Of a stretch of 64,000 nt of DNA, positions 49,903 to 59,117 are shown piece after piece (the first letter of the stretch is position 1; every line of letters starts with the position of its first letter). The notes below the pieces were generated by a model. It was not told the DNA's origin, did no database searches, and worked only from the letters and a program-made list of their open reading frames with translations. This DNA is from Paenibacillus sp. MAHUQ-63 (GTDB lineage: Bacteria; Bacillota; Bacilli; Paenibacillales; NBRC-103111): positions 1 to 64,000 of the forward strand of contig NZ_JARADB010000008.1 in the NCBI RefSeq assembly GCF_028765165.1, written 5' to 3'. The translations under genes and the position numbers were made by a program.

Positions 49903-50697
49903 ATGCTGCCGGCTTTTTATATAGCGCATGGGACGCCGGGATTGGCGATTGAGCAGCATGCTTACACCGAGTTTCTGCAGAAGCTGGGGAAGAGCCTTCC
50001 TCTGCCGAGAGCTATCGCTGTCTTCAGCGCACATTGGGAGAGCCCTGTACAGCGAATAAGCTCGGCGGTTCATCCGCGGACTCTCCACACTTTCGCTGGG
50101 TATCCGCCAAAGCTTCATGACATGAAATACCCGTCACGGGGCGATTTGACGCTCAGTTTGCAGATTCGGCAGTTATTCGAAGCGGAAGGCATCGGCTGTG
50201 AGCTCGATGATGAGTGGGGGTTGGATCATGGCGTGTGGGGACCACTGTCGCACATGTACCCGGCTGCGCAGATTCCGGTCGTGGCTCTTTCGGTGAATCC
50301 GCGTCTGGCGGCGGAAGAGCATTACCGCATCGGTGCGGCGCTCGGTTCTTTGCGGGAGGCGGACGTGCTCGTTCTGGGCAGCGGAGGCACGGTGCACAAT
50401 CTGCGGAGGCTGGACCGGAACGATCCGGTGCCGCAGCTGTGGGCGGTGGCGTTCGATGAGTGGCTGGCGGAGCAGCTCGACACGTGGAATCTCGAGGCGC
50501 TGCTGAGATACGACGAACGAGCGCCGCATGCCGCGGAGGCGGTGCCGTCGCCGGGGCATTTCGCGCCCTTGCTGCTGGCGCTTGGGGCGGCCGACGAGGC
50601 GCGCCGGGCGAAGCTGCTGCATCACAGCTTCCAGATGAGTACGCTCAGCCTCAGCTGCTGGATGTTCGGCGGGCGGCAGGCGTTAAGCTCCAGCTAG
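49903..50697 (+). CDS. Extradiol ring-cleavage dioxygenase, 4,5-DOPA dioxygenase (YgiD) family
   Basis: A 264-residue class III extradiol dioxygenase-like protein. The metal ligands are visible: FYIAHGTPGLA (His), IAVFSAHWES (His), DDEWGLDHGVWGPLSHM (His) and GSGGTVHNLRRL (His). YgiD-type enzymes cleave catechol rings such as L-DOPA, but in Firmicutes the true substrate is unknown. ATG 49903 is preferred: GGAGGAGG lies a few bases upstream, while ATG 49873 has no ribosome-binding site. TATAAT at 49853-49858 may be its -10. It is convergent with the next gene. Confidence 0.88.
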   Translation: MLPAFYIAHGTPGLAIEQHAYTEFLQKLGKSLPLPRAIAVFSAHWESPVQRISSAVHPRTLHTFAGYPPKLHDMKYPSRGDLTLSLQIRQLFEAEGIGCELDDEWGLDHGVWGPLSHMYPAAQIPVVALSVNPRLAAEEHYRIGAALGSLREADVLVLGSGGTVHNLRRLDRNDPVPQLWAVAFDEWLAEQLDTWNLEALLRYDERAPHAAEAVPSPGHFAPLLLALGAADEARRAKLLHHSFQMSTLSLSCWMFGGRQALSSS

Positions 50698-50747
50698 CCG
50701 CGAACGACCGCCGCGTCCGCGGGAGGCAGCTGTTGCAGCAGCGGCCG

Positions 50748-51164
50748 TTACTCCAGGAAGCGCTGCCTGTAGGCCGGATTGGGCAGCATGCACTGTTCGG
50801 CCCGGCCGAACCAGCGGTAGCGGCTCCGCGCGACGAAGTCGTAGCCGAGATTCCGCAGCGGCGCCGGAATGACGATGGCTGCGTACGCCAGCGGGTAAGC
50901 GCCGCGGAGCCGACGGGCGATGCGCAGCACGGCCGAGGAGCGCGTGTAGGCGCGCCCGTTCTCGATCAGCACGATGGTGCTGATCGTGGACACGGGCAGC
51001 CCGTGCCGCTCCAGCAGCCTCTGCCCGGCAGCGGACTGCAGCGACGCGAAGCGGAAGTAGCCCTTCGGGTCGTTCCGCAGAATGAATTGCACGGCTCCGC
51101 TGCATAGATTGCAGACGCCGTCGAAGAGAATGACGGCTTCGGCTTTGTTGTCAGGCTCAGTCAT
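50748..51164 (-). CDS. DCC-family (DUF393) thiol-disulfide oxidoreductase-like protein
   Basis: A 138-residue protein of the DUF393 group. AVILFDGVCNLCSGAVQFILRNDPKGYFRFASLQS contains the defining DxxCxxC (DGVCNLC); a second block near residue 65 and LYRWFGR-like RSRYRWFGRAEQCMLP follow. The name comes from the DCC motif; redox function is presumed, not shown. The ribosome-binding site on the minus strand is GGAGGCGATGCTCC-like just before the ATG. Confidence 0.88.
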   Translation of the reverse strand: MTEPDNKAEAVILFDGVCNLCSGAVQFILRNDPKGYFRFASLQSAAGQRLLERHGLPVSTISTIVLIENGRAYTRSSAVLRIARRLRGAYPLAYAAIVIPAPLRNLGYDFVARSRYRWFGRAEQCMLPNPAYRQRFLE

Positions 51165-51238
51165 GGAGCATCGCCTCCTTCATTTCGCTATGCCGGATTG
51201 TTGCGGTCGCGGCGGCGAGCTGTTAGCCGCATCTGCAC

Positions 51239-51577
51239 ATATCCACATTTCTTACTATACCTAATTATCGAGGCTGGCGCACTCATCCACATGTTCATAA
51301 CTCCATCCGCCGTCAGTTCCAATCGTCCACATAATCACAAGACCCCGATAGACCTTCGAGTTATCCAGACTACCTGCTTCATCCGCCTCAAGTCGTCCAC
51401 ACACTTATCCCAACCGTACACAGCGGAGCAGCGTCTATATAATGAGTTAGCAGGTCTTTAGTGGATTCTACCGGCAGCCGTACGCGTCCATCCACAGGTT
51501 CATCACTCACGCCAGTTTCATAACGAGGCTCATCAACATGTTATCCACCGCATCCCCAGCTCGAGCACTTATCCGAA
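51239..51577 (+). other. Cluster of DnaA-box-like nonamers
   Basis: This gene-free interval (51165-51650) holds nine near-matches to TTATCCACA, all on the plus strand: 51239 ATATCCACA, 51283 TCATCCACA, 51323 and 51393 TCGTCCACA, 51361 TTATCCAGA, 51405 TTATCCCAA, 51488 CCATCCACA, 51541 TTATCCACC and 51569 TTATCCGAA. Each has one or two mismatches; none is perfect. Spacing is often about 30-45 bases. No dnaA or dnaN gene is near. It could be a DnaA-titrating site or an accidental C/A-rich array. Confidence 0.4.
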
Positions 51578-51650
51578 AATACTTCTACATATCTATTGCC
51601 TAGCATATATATCTCGTAGAACAATAGAAGAAGAGAAGAGGTGCCTATCG

Positions 51651-52733
51651 ATGAAATCATTGTCCCTATCCCGCCGTACCAAATTCCTCAGCGCCTGGCT
51701 CGTTCTCGGCTGTTCGGTGATTACGCTCATCGGCTGCAGCGACACGCCTGCGTCGATGCCTTCCGTCAGCCCGGATACGGCTGCAGCGACTCCGACAGCT
51801 TCAGCGCCCGCCTCCAAGCCCGCCGCTTCGGCGGCGGATCCGGAGCTGCCGTACAAATTCCCGCTGACCGGACTTCCGTCCGCCCAAGAGGTGAAGAGCA
51901 GGCCCTTCATGGTCATGGTCGAGAATGCGCCGCAAGCCCGCCCGCAAACCGGTCTGGATCAAGCGGACATCGTCTACGAAATTCTCGCCGAGGGCGAGAT
52001 TACTAGATTCGTGTCCGTGTTCCAGAGCCATGAGGCGGAAGTGATCGGTCCCGTACGCAGCATCCGGCCGTATTTCGTGGAGATCGGCGACGCGCTCGAT
52101 GCGGTCATCGTCCACGCCGGCTGGAGCCAGGAAGCAATGGACATAATGGCCGGCCGCAAGCTGGCTCACCTCGACGAGGTGTACGGCGACGGCGCCTTCT
52201 ACTGGCGCTCGACCGAACGTAAAGCACCGCACAATCTCTACACCTCCGTGGCCAAAATGAAACAGGGCGCCGAAGCCCGCAAGTTCCGCTCGGAGTGGAA
52301 CGGGCCGCTGTTGACGTTCGCCAAGGACGGCCAAAGCAAGCTGACCGGGCCGGCCGTTCATTATATTTTTATCCCGTATATCCAAGGCTACTTCGCTTCG
52401 TATGAGTACAATGCGCAAGAGAAAGTGTATATGCGTTCCATGGAAGGCAAGCCTCATCTGGATAAAGAAAGCGGCAAGCAGCTGCAGGCCAAGAACCTGC
52501 TCGTTCTGGAGAGCAAGCATAAGATCGTAGACAAAGAGGGGCGCCGTGAAGTCGACGTTTTCGGCCCGAACAAAGGCGTCATCCTGCAAGAGGGCAAGTC
52601 CCAGCAGATCACATGGGAACGCAAGAACGGACTCCTGCGCGCCTTCGACGATAGCGGCAAGGAAGTGCCGCTGCTGCCGGGCAACACCTGGGTGCAGATC
52701 GTACCGGAAGGAACGAAGCTCAAAATGGAATAG
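51651..52733 (+). CDS. yerB: DUF3048 lipoprotein, YerB family
   Basis: A 360-residue secreted lipoprotein. The signal peptide ends in the lipobox VITLIGCSD (Cys near 29), followed by a Pro/Ser/Ala-rich linker. The DUF3048 N domain begins at PLTGLPSAQEVKSRPFMVMVENAPQARPQTGLDQADIVYEILAEGEITRFVSVFQSHE, and the C domain follows at about residue 235. The function of YerB is not established; a cell-envelope role is assumed. GAGGTG lies about 8 bases before the ATG. A strong terminator follows at once. Confidence 0.93.
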   Translation: MKSLSLSRRTKFLSAWLVLGCSVITLIGCSDTPASMPSVSPDTAAATPTASAPASKPAASAADPELPYKFPLTGLPSAQEVKSRPFMVMVENAPQARPQTGLDQADIVYEILAEGEITRFVSVFQSHEAEVIGPVRSIRPYFVEIGDALDAVIVHAGWSQEAMDIMAGRKLAHLDEVYGDGAFYWRSTERKAPHNLYTSVAKMKQGAEARKFRSEWNGPLLTFAKDGQSKLTGPAVHYIFIPYIQGYFASYEYNAQEKVYMRSMEGKPHLDKESGKQLQAKNLLVLESKHKIVDKEGRREVDVFGPNKGVILQEGKSQQITWERKNGLLRAFDDSGKEVPLLPGNTWVQIVPEGTKLKME

Positions 52734-52746
52734 TTTTCTACCAAAC

Positions 52747-52771
52747 CTCCTACTTCGTAGGAGTTTTTTTT
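52747..52771 (+). terminator. Terminator of yerB
   Basis: CTCCTAC, TTC loop, GTAGGAG and eight T. A second hairpin (AACTCCC with GGGGAGTT, 52801-52820) follows, whose T-run is on the minus strand. The bases to 52994 contain only tiny frames such as ATG 52927 with eight more codons, and an ATGAAGA/TCTTCAT palindrome. Confidence 0.92.
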
Positions 52772-52994
52772 GGGGGCTCGGTCCGACAGCATAATAAAAA
52801 AACTCCCTGTAAGGGGAGTTTGGGAAAGCGCATTCAAAGGAGGAGAAGGCGCTGTAATACCGATAGGTATGTCCATATTATAGATATCTTTTCAGTTAAA
52901 TAACATGTCAGAAAGAGAGGTATTCTATGAATAAAATGAAGATTTCATCTTCATAATCACCACTTTTATGCTCACTCTATACATAACGTAAACC

Positions 52995-53070
52995 CCCATA
53001 TTTCGATAAACTTGTTGTATTCAGTCGAAATATCGCTTATTTGATATCGACGTTGTAACCATTATGGGGG
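52995..53070 (+). promoter_or_regulatory. Structured leader of the SLH protein gene
   Basis: CCCCCATA at 52995-53002 is complementary to TATGGGGG at 53063-53070, which runs directly into the ribosome-binding site GGGGGAGGA. Inside, TATTTCGA (53001-53008) pairs with TCGAAATA (53032-53039). If transcribed, the leader could hide or expose the Shine-Dalgarno sequence or protect the mRNA, as in long S-layer leaders. The promoter was not fixed. Confidence 0.5.
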
Positions 53071-53086
53071 AGGAACGAACACGTTT

Positions 53087-56000
53087 ATGAAGAGGAGATT
53101 AACAGCTATTACTTCAGTCGTGCTAGCATGGTCCCTGTTTTCAACTGCCGCGATAGCCGCAGATCCACAGAATGCTACACCGACAGCGGTGGTGAAAACG
53201 ACTGCCGATTACAAAGATCTGGCGAATATAGATGCCGATCTGAGAGTGAGAATCGACGTCTTGCTCAAGCAGGGCTACATGGAGGGGAAAGGCGAAAACT
53301 TTGACATTACGGGAAGTATGACTCGGGCGGAAGCCGCCAAACTCGTAGCCAAGATTTTTGCTTTACCATTTGATGAAAAGGCTTTCTCGAGCTTCGCCGA
53401 TGTCGATAAGAGCGATGAGTCGATTAGCTGGGCGATTCCTTTCATCGAAGCGGCTAAATCCAAAGGGATTATCGACGGTATAGACGATACGACCTATAGC
53501 CCGAAGGATGAAGTGACAATAGGCCAATTGGCCGCTTTGTTCGTGAAAGGTCTGGGCAAAGCTTCCGAGGTAAAGTCGACAAGTCCTTGGTATAACGGCT
53601 ATCTGGACGTTGCGAAGGCAAACGGGGTGGATCTTGGCACGGACGGTGCCAGGAACGCGACTCGAACCGATCTTGTTAACGGCTCCTATCTCGCAGATCA
53701 GGTATTCGCCAATGCGAATAAACCTGCCAAAGCTTCTGTGAAAGAAGTTAAACAAGCCGGTGCCAAAACGGTATCCGTCGTTTTCGACCGTGACATAGAT
53801 ACCGCGAAAGCAACTTTAGCTTTAATGAGAGGGACCACGAGCATTGCCACAACGGTAAAATGGTCGGAGGATAAGCGCTCTGCAACTTTGACGCTCACGG
53901 ATGTGAAGATTATCGATGGCGACTATTCCGTTACCTTAGGCGGATTGGACGCCGAAGCCGTAGATCAAGCCAAAGGATCTTTTAAAGGACAAGTTGAGAA
54001 ATTAACCAAGATTGAGTTCGTGAGCGCGAGCGACACGATTGCGAAGTCTCCGAAAGTTCGCGTCGAAGTGAAACCAACGAATCAATTTGGCGAGACAGCC
54101 ACTTTCCAAGCAGGGAACTATACGGTTATCGCATCTACAACCCAAGCACCGACGTTGTTGAAAACAGAGGATGGGAAATTATTCGTTCAATTAAATACGA
54201 GTGATTCGGCATTAATCTCGAATAACAGTCAGGTGACTGTAAGCATCTATGATAATGAACAGCACATGACGGTGAACAAGAGCTTTAAGATAGGCGACCG
54301 TCCGATCCTGACCAAGGTTGAGCTAGGCGCTTTCACATACAAGAGCGGGAAAACAGCATTATCCGCGAGCGGCGAAACGGCGGTTGCTTCCCTAACGCAA
54401 TACGATCAGTACGGCACTGTCATTACCAAAGACTCCGATGCGCTAATTCCCCCAACGGTTTCGCTCACGCCTTATGAACAGAAGTTGAATGCGCAAATCA
54501 CGGACGAGAATGGCGACGGTATGGATGATGTAGTTGTTAAAGTAACTTCAAAAATTGAAACAAACGGGGAATATACCCTATCCGTATATGGTGGAGGGTC
54601 GACAGCTACGGCCAAAATAGCTCTCAAATCAACGGCAGTAGCACATAAGGTGGAATTAGCTTCACCGAGCGATACATGGGCTTATGGAGACAGCAATAAA
54701 TACATCCAAATTACGGCGTATGATGCAGAGGGCGCCGTTCTAACGGCGGATGATATTGCACAGAATGCGAAGGACGGCAGGTTCACCATCTCGCTCTCCA
54801 ATAACTTGATAACCGGCCCTTCTACGGACGTGCCGGCAACAATGCTGGATACCAAAGGGCTCATTGTAACGGAAGGACCGAATAAAGGGAAATTGTATGT
54901 GAAGAAAGTGGAAGGGAAAGGCAACGCTAATGTGTTTATTGCGATGTTCGGAGTCGGTGTCAACAGCCAATCGCAAATCAATATCCCGCTCGTTGCGGCC
55001 CGCTATCCCGTTAGCTTCAAATCTGCAACCAATGTTGCTGAGAAAGTGGTAGACACAGCCACCGTTAACGGGAAATTTCAATTGATCGACCAATACGGAG
55101 ATACAATCACCGGGCTTGCTACGAATCAATCGGGAAGTATGATCGAGCTCGTGGACAATGGCCGAGCGGTTACCTACGATGTGTATGCGACGGTTACGCC
55201 TTCATCGGATTATGCCGGTACCTACTCGGGCGATTTGACGCTTGCTTCCGGATCTCAGGTGCTGACGATCGGGCAATTCAGCGACAAGGAGTTTAAATTT
55301 ACGCCGACGGCTTCAGCGAGGAATTCTTCCTTATCCGTGAAGTTCAACCTCCGCAAAAGAGAGTTCACGGGAGGCGCTGCCGGAAATGTGATCAATGACG
55401 CTGTCGTTTCGGTGACGAAGAAATTCACTGTCATCGATCCTGCTCAAGTCCAATTAACCTATAGCTTAAACAGCCCGAGGGAGTTGTTCGGAGCGTTGGA
55501 CGATAGCACCGTCAAAAATATTGCTGCAGCTCAAGTGATCGGCTCATCGAATAAATTCGCCGCGGAGCTGGCGCTTTCAGCTAAGGATGAATCGGCGGCC
55601 GAGGTGAAGGTTCTCAATACGATCACTTCCGCGGTGTCCGACAGCAACAGCGTAGCTCGTACGAGTGTGGCGGCAGGCAAAGCCTATGTGCTGGGCAATA
55701 AAGCCGGCAAAGCAAATATTACAGTGGTATATACGAATGCCTTAGGAGAGTCGAAGATCTTGGCAACCTCCGTAACGGTGAAGAGCGATCCTATCGCCAT
55801 TCAATCGATTACAAGCAGTGCGAGCAAGACGTTCCCAAGATCAACGGTCATCGACACCGACGGTATTACAGTTAAAACGCAAGGTGCCGACGGCGCACTC
55901 GCTTGGAGACTTATGGGCGATGTGGCTGTGAAAGATCAGTACGGCGATGAATTCAAAAACGAGAATATCGCGATATATAAGGAAATAGTTCCTGTGATCT

Positions 56001-56176
56001 ATACAATTAACGATGTTTCACAAGGATTGACAGTGAGTCTCTCAGCGAGCTCGGAAGGTGTAGATAATCTGGTCAATGTTGCTTACAATTCAGGCATCAC
56101 TGGCGGAAGCTTTACGCTGACAGCAGTTGCGCCTAACGGCAAAACAACAAGCACCAGGGTAGTCGTAAGTAATTAA
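53087..56176 (+). CDS. Large SLH-domain surface protein (S-layer type)
   Basis: A 1029-residue exported protein. The signal peptide is MKRRLTAITSVVLAWSLF.. ending after TAAIAA (about residue 24). Three SLH repeats anchor it to the cell wall polymer: residues about 40-95 (DYKDL..MTRAEAAKLVAKIF), 100-155 (FADV..WAIPFIEAAKSKGIIDG..TIGQLAALFVKGL) and 160-210. The remainder is Thr/Ser/Lys-rich beta-structure with Ig-like or big-type repeats (VKEVKQAGAKTVSVVFDRDIDTAKATL, KIEFVSASDTIAKSPKVRVEV). No enzymatic motif is seen. Size and layout suggest a main S-layer protein. Codon use looks AT-richer than neighbours. Confidence 0.92.
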   Translation: MKRRLTAITSVVLAWSLFSTAAIAADPQNATPTAVVKTTADYKDLANIDADLRVRIDVLLKQGYMEGKGENFDITGSMTRAEAAKLVAKIFALPFDEKAFSSFADVDKSDESISWAIPFIEAAKSKGIIDGIDDTTYSPKDEVTIGQLAALFVKGLGKASEVKSTSPWYNGYLDVAKANGVDLGTDGARNATRTDLVNGSYLADQVFANANKPAKASVKEVKQAGAKTVSVVFDRDIDTAKATLALMRGTTSIATTVKWSEDKRSATLTLTDVKIIDGDYSVTLGGLDAEAVDQAKGSFKGQVEKLTKIEFVSASDTIAKSPKVRVEVKPTNQFGETATFQAGNYTVIASTTQAPTLLKTEDGKLFVQLNTSDSALISNNSQVTVSIYDNEQHMTVNKSFKIGDRPILTKVELGAFTYKSGKTALSASGETAVASLTQYDQYGTVITKDSDALIPPTVSLTPYEQKLNAQITDENGDGMDDVVVKVTSKIETNGEYTLSVYGGGSTATAKIALKSTAVAHKVELASPSDTWAYGDSNKYIQITAYDAEGAVLTADDIAQNAKDGRFTISLSNNLITGPSTDVPATMLDTKGLIVTEGPNKGKLYVKKVEGKGNANVFIAMFGVGVNSQSQINIPLVAARYPVSFKSATNVAEKVVDTATVNGKFQLIDQYGDTITGLATNQSGSMIELVDNGRAVTYDVYATVTPSSDYAGTYSGDLTLASGSQVLTIGQFSDKEFKFTPTASARNSSLSVKFNLRKREFTGGAAGNVINDAVVSVTKKFTVIDPAQVQLTYSLNSPRELFGALDDSTVKNIAAAQVIGSSNKFAAELALSAKDESAAEVKVLNTITSAVSDSNSVARTSVAAGKAYVLGNKAGKANITVVYTNALGESKILATSVTVKSDPIAIQSITSSASKTFPRSTVIDTDGITVKTQGADGALAWRLMGDVAVKDQYGDEFKNENIAIYKEIVPVIYTINDVSQGLTVSLSASSEGVDNLVNVAYNSGITGGSFTLTAVAPNGKTTSTRVVVSN

Positions 56177-56203
56177 TGTTATGGTATTGAATTAGAAATA
56201 GCG

Positions 56204-56233
56204 TACAGCATGTCTCGGAGAAGACATGCTGTA
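56204..56233 (+). terminator. Hairpin after the SLH protein gene
   Basis: A perfect 12-bp stem TACAGCATGTCT with its complement, loop CGGAGA, and a modest TCTATTT tail. Confidence 0.8.
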
Positions 56234-56278
56234 TCTATTTGGTCAAAAAGTTCAGAAAATCGAAAAAAATTGAAATAA

Positions 56279-57235
56279 TTGCATAAAAATGAATCCATAT
56301 CAGTTCGTTTAAAATGCTATGCTTTCGTTAAACGAAAGGTAGACACATCATCGATTGGGTGCAAGCTTCAAAGCGGTATTTACATAAGGGGGGTCATTCC
56401 ATTCTTCTCACAAGATTTTTATTCAGAGTTAGGCTATCCGCATCTGTCTCTTCCATTCCGCCTGAGCTCGGCAGGCTATGTTCTCAACCCGACATGGCGA
56501 TATCACGTGGGAGGGGATCATTGCGAAATCATTGTTTGTATACGAGGGAGAGGAAAGATTCGCATTAACAATGAACCGGAATGTATGATTCAGGCTAATC
56601 AGATGCTTATTGTCACGCCTCAAACCAATTATGAGTATCGACCTCTGGATGAAATGTGGGAAATTGCTGCGGTACGATTCGGATGCAACCTGGCGCTCCT
56701 TATGCAATTTCGCTTAAAATTGAACAAACTGACGATGATTAACTCGCCTAATCGACTATTAACGTTGATTGATGTGCTATGCAGATCTGAAGGCGACCCC
56801 AGAAGCAGGACATTACAAACGTCGGAAATCATCTATTCGGTATTGGCGGAGGCTAAATTTCAAACGGCAGGTATACACAGAAGCGTAAGCAATCCCCAAA
56901 TAACCATTGAGAAGCTTGTAAATTATATTTTTATTCATTACGCCAGCAAGCCTACTTTGAAAGAGTTGTCGCGCATGTTCGGCTACACATCGCAGCATTT
57001 GAATCGATTATTCAAGAATGAATTAGGGTTTTCCGTTTATCAATATATTTTAAAAGTACAATTGGAACAGGCGGCTTATTTACTTGAAGCTGGAGAAATG
57101 ACGGTTGAACAGGTTGCTGAGAATGTTGGTATGGAGTCAAGATCCTTTTACCGATTGTTCCACAAATTGTACGGGGTTTCACCCGGTGAGTTCCGCAGGA
57201 GTATCTCAAGGAAGCTCGACCGCTCTTCCTCCTGA
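56279..57235 (+). CDS. AraC-family transcription regulator
   Basis: An open frame of 318 residues. The N-terminal half is a cupin-like sensing domain (WRYHVGGDHCEIIVCIRGRGKIRINNEPECMIQANQMLIVTPQTNYEYRP). The C-terminal 100 residues are two HTH motifs (TLKELSRMFGYTSQHLNRLFKNELGFSVYQYILKVQLEQAAYLL and VEQVAENVGMESRSFYRLFHKLYGVSPGEFRR). The start is unclear: TTG 56279 has no ribosome-binding site, while AGGGGGG at 56388-56394 is followed by no ATG, GTG or TTG in frame. The conserved part begins near there, so a non-standard start or a lost start codon is possible. It probably controls the binding protein gene downstream. Confidence 0.8.
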   Translation: MHKNESISVRLKCYAFVKRKVDTSSIGCKLQSGIYIRGVIPFFSQDFYSELGYPHLSLPFRLSSAGYVLNPTWRYHVGGDHCEIIVCIRGRGKIRINNEPECMIQANQMLIVTPQTNYEYRPLDEMWEIAAVRFGCNLALLMQFRLKLNKLTMINSPNRLLTLIDVLCRSEGDPRSRTLQTSEIIYSVLAEAKFQTAGIHRSVSNPQITIEKLVNYIFIHYASKPTLKELSRMFGYTSQHLNRLFKNELGFSVYQYILKVQLEQAAYLLEAGEMTVEQVAENVGMESRSFYRLFHKLYGVSPGEFRRSISRKLDRSSS

Positions 57236-57326
57236 GGCTCTAGCGGATAATTTACAATCCATTTACACGGCATTAATAGTGCAATAACATATGACTCCTA
57301 TGATGATTAGGCATAGGAGGGATAAC

Positions 57327-58712
57327 ATGAAACCGTTCCAACGTACAATTTCGATACCGGTGTATCTTTTATTTATTATTGTGCTCTTCAGTCTGGTAGG
57401 CATCTCCTATTCGATATGGGGCAAACAAGCCGTCGTTCGGGGCTCGGAGCCCGGAGACGGACAGGATTCGCCCGTGCAGGAGGTTCAAAAAGTTCTGTGG
57501 TGGCACTCGATGAGCGGCGATAACGGCAAAGTGGTGGACAAGCTGGTGAACGGCTTTAATGCCACTCATAAGGATATCCAGGTGGAGGCTGTCTATCAGG
57601 GCTCCTATTATGATACCTTGACGAAGCTGAAGGCCTCCATCGGTTCGACCATCGGACCTACGATGGTTCAAGTCTACGATATCGGCACAAGGTTCATGAT
57701 CGACTCGCAGGCGATAACGCCGATTCAGCATTTCATGGATCTGGAGAAGTATGCGATTGGGCAGCTGGATGATGCGATCATGGACTATTACACGGTCGGC
57801 GATACGCTGTATTCCATGCCGTTCAATGCGTCCAATCCGCTTCTATACTATAACAAAGAGATGTTCGCTGCAGCAGGGCTCAATCCCGAGAAGCCGCCCG
57901 TGCTGTATGAGGATGTTGCGCAGGCTGCCCAGAAGCTGACGAAGAACGGCGTATGGGGCGCCTATTTTGGCAATCACAGCTGGTATATGGAGCAGTTCCT
58001 CGCCAATCAAGGTGCCGAGCTGGTGAATCAAGGCAATGGCCGGGACGGGCTGGCCACGCAGTGGCAGATGAACGGAGAAGCAGGTGTTAAGGCGCTTGCT
58101 TGGTGGAAGGGGCTCGTAGATAAGAAGGTCGCCTTCTATGCTGCAGGGAAGAGCGATGATTCGAAGAAAGCTTTTGCTGAGGGCAGAGTCGCTATGATCT
58201 TCGATACGACGGCAGCGCTGCGCGATATTCTGGAGACGGTGGACGGTAAATTCGAGGTCGGGACCGGCTTCTTCCCGCAAGCGGAAGTCAAAGACGGCGT
58301 AGGCGTCGGTGTCGGCGGGGCGAGCAACTGGATCATGAACAACAAGCCCGAAGCCCAACAGCAGGCGGCCTGGACGTTCATGAAATATTTGACTGAGCCG
58401 GAGCAGCAGGCGGTTTTCCATATCAATACGGGCTATTTCCCTATTGCGGAAGCGGCCTATGAGCTGCCGTCCGTGAAGGAGAACATGGCCAAGTATCCTC
58501 AGTTCAAGACGGCCATAGAGCAGCATAACGCCGCCAAGTCCAACCAGGCCGCACAGGGCGGCGTGCTTGGCGTCTATCCGGATGCGCGCAAGCTCACGGA
58601 GCATGCCATCGATCAGGCGCTCAGCGGCTTGCAATCGCCGCAGGCGGCTCTTGACGGAGCGGCGGCTGCCGTCAACGCCAAAATAGCGGAGTACAATAAG
58701 ACGCTTCATTAA
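57327..58712 (+). CDS. Orphan sugar ABC transporter substrate-binding protein
   Basis: A 461-residue extracellular binding protein of the family-1 (UgpB/MalE-like) type. The N-terminal hydrophobic segment (ISIPVYLLFIIVLFSLVGISYSIWG, residues 8-32) is a signal anchor without lipobox Cys. KVLWWHSMSGDNGKVVDKLVNGFNATHKDIQVEAVYQGSYYDTLTKL and NASNPLLYYNKEMFAAAGLNPEKPP are typical, with best fit to glycerol-3-phosphate/sugar binders. No permease or ATPase gene is nearby; a strong terminator follows. AGGAGG lies 6 bases before ATG 57327. It may serve a transporter encoded elsewhere or act as a sensor. Confidence 0.9.
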   Translation: MKPFQRTISIPVYLLFIIVLFSLVGISYSIWGKQAVVRGSEPGDGQDSPVQEVQKVLWWHSMSGDNGKVVDKLVNGFNATHKDIQVEAVYQGSYYDTLTKLKASIGSTIGPTMVQVYDIGTRFMIDSQAITPIQHFMDLEKYAIGQLDDAIMDYYTVGDTLYSMPFNASNPLLYYNKEMFAAAGLNPEKPPVLYEDVAQAAQKLTKNGVWGAYFGNHSWYMEQFLANQGAELVNQGNGRDGLATQWQMNGEAGVKALAWWKGLVDKKVAFYAAGKSDDSKKAFAEGRVAMIFDTTAALRDILETVDGKFEVGTGFFPQAEVKDGVGVGVGGASNWIMNNKPEAQQQAAWTFMKYLTEPEQQAVFHINTGYFPIAEAAYELPSVKENMAKYPQFKTAIEQHNAAKSNQAAQGGVLGVYPDARKLTEHAIDQALSGLQSPQAALDGAAAAVNAKIAEYNKTLH

Positions 58713-58716
58713 GAGA

Positions 58717-58750
58717 CGAAAGCCGGCAGTGTGCCGGCTTTCGTTTTTTT
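58717..58750 (+). terminator. Terminator of the binding-protein gene
   Basis: A perfect 12-bp stem CGAAAGCCGGCA with its complement, GTG loop, and seven T. Confidence 0.95.
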
Positions 58751-58767
58751 GAGATATAAGAATTTAT

Positions 58768-59041
58768 ATGGTTGGTTTTGGGTTTGGGGGGAGCGAAACT
58801 TACCCCGACTCGAACTTACTGAAGCCAATATTTTTCGATGAGCATCGATACTGGGATGCCTTTGTAGAAAAGCATATAGTGAAAGAAGTACAGACATTTC
58901 GTGGCTGCGGAGATCCCCGAAACGGAAGAATGGAGCCGATTACTTACAGAGGATGTATTCCAGGTGAATCATCGACATGTGGTATTTACGATCGACGAAG
59001 GGCTGTGGAATGTTTTTTTGCTGCATAGAAAAATTCCCTGA
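58768..59041 (+). pseudogene. Remnant of an IS91-like transposase
   Basis: Frame 1 reads ILLKPIFF-like NLLKPIFFDEHRYWDAFVEKH, then VKEVQTFRGCGDPRNG, like the N-terminal zinc-binding region of IS91/IS801-type transposases (LKxIFxxHWxxFxxxH..VxKEVxKFRxCGxPxNG), with a piece missing between. From 58925 another frame continues with EEWSRLLTEDVFQVNHRHVVFTIDEGLW..FLLHRK up to a stop at 59041. Frameshift, deletions and lost C-terminus make it a dead fragment. It borders the repeat-rich interval to 59560. Confidence 0.65.
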
Positions 59042-59117
59042 CGTTTTTTCTTAAACTGCGGCGGGGCGGGCTCTTTCGTTGAAGGAGCCGAGCTTGCTTA
59101 TTCTGCCCGCAGGGCGT

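Noticed and set aside
52454..52876. 140-residue minus-strand open frame
   Set aside because: It crosses the yerB terminator and the yerB gene in antisense, with no conserved motif.
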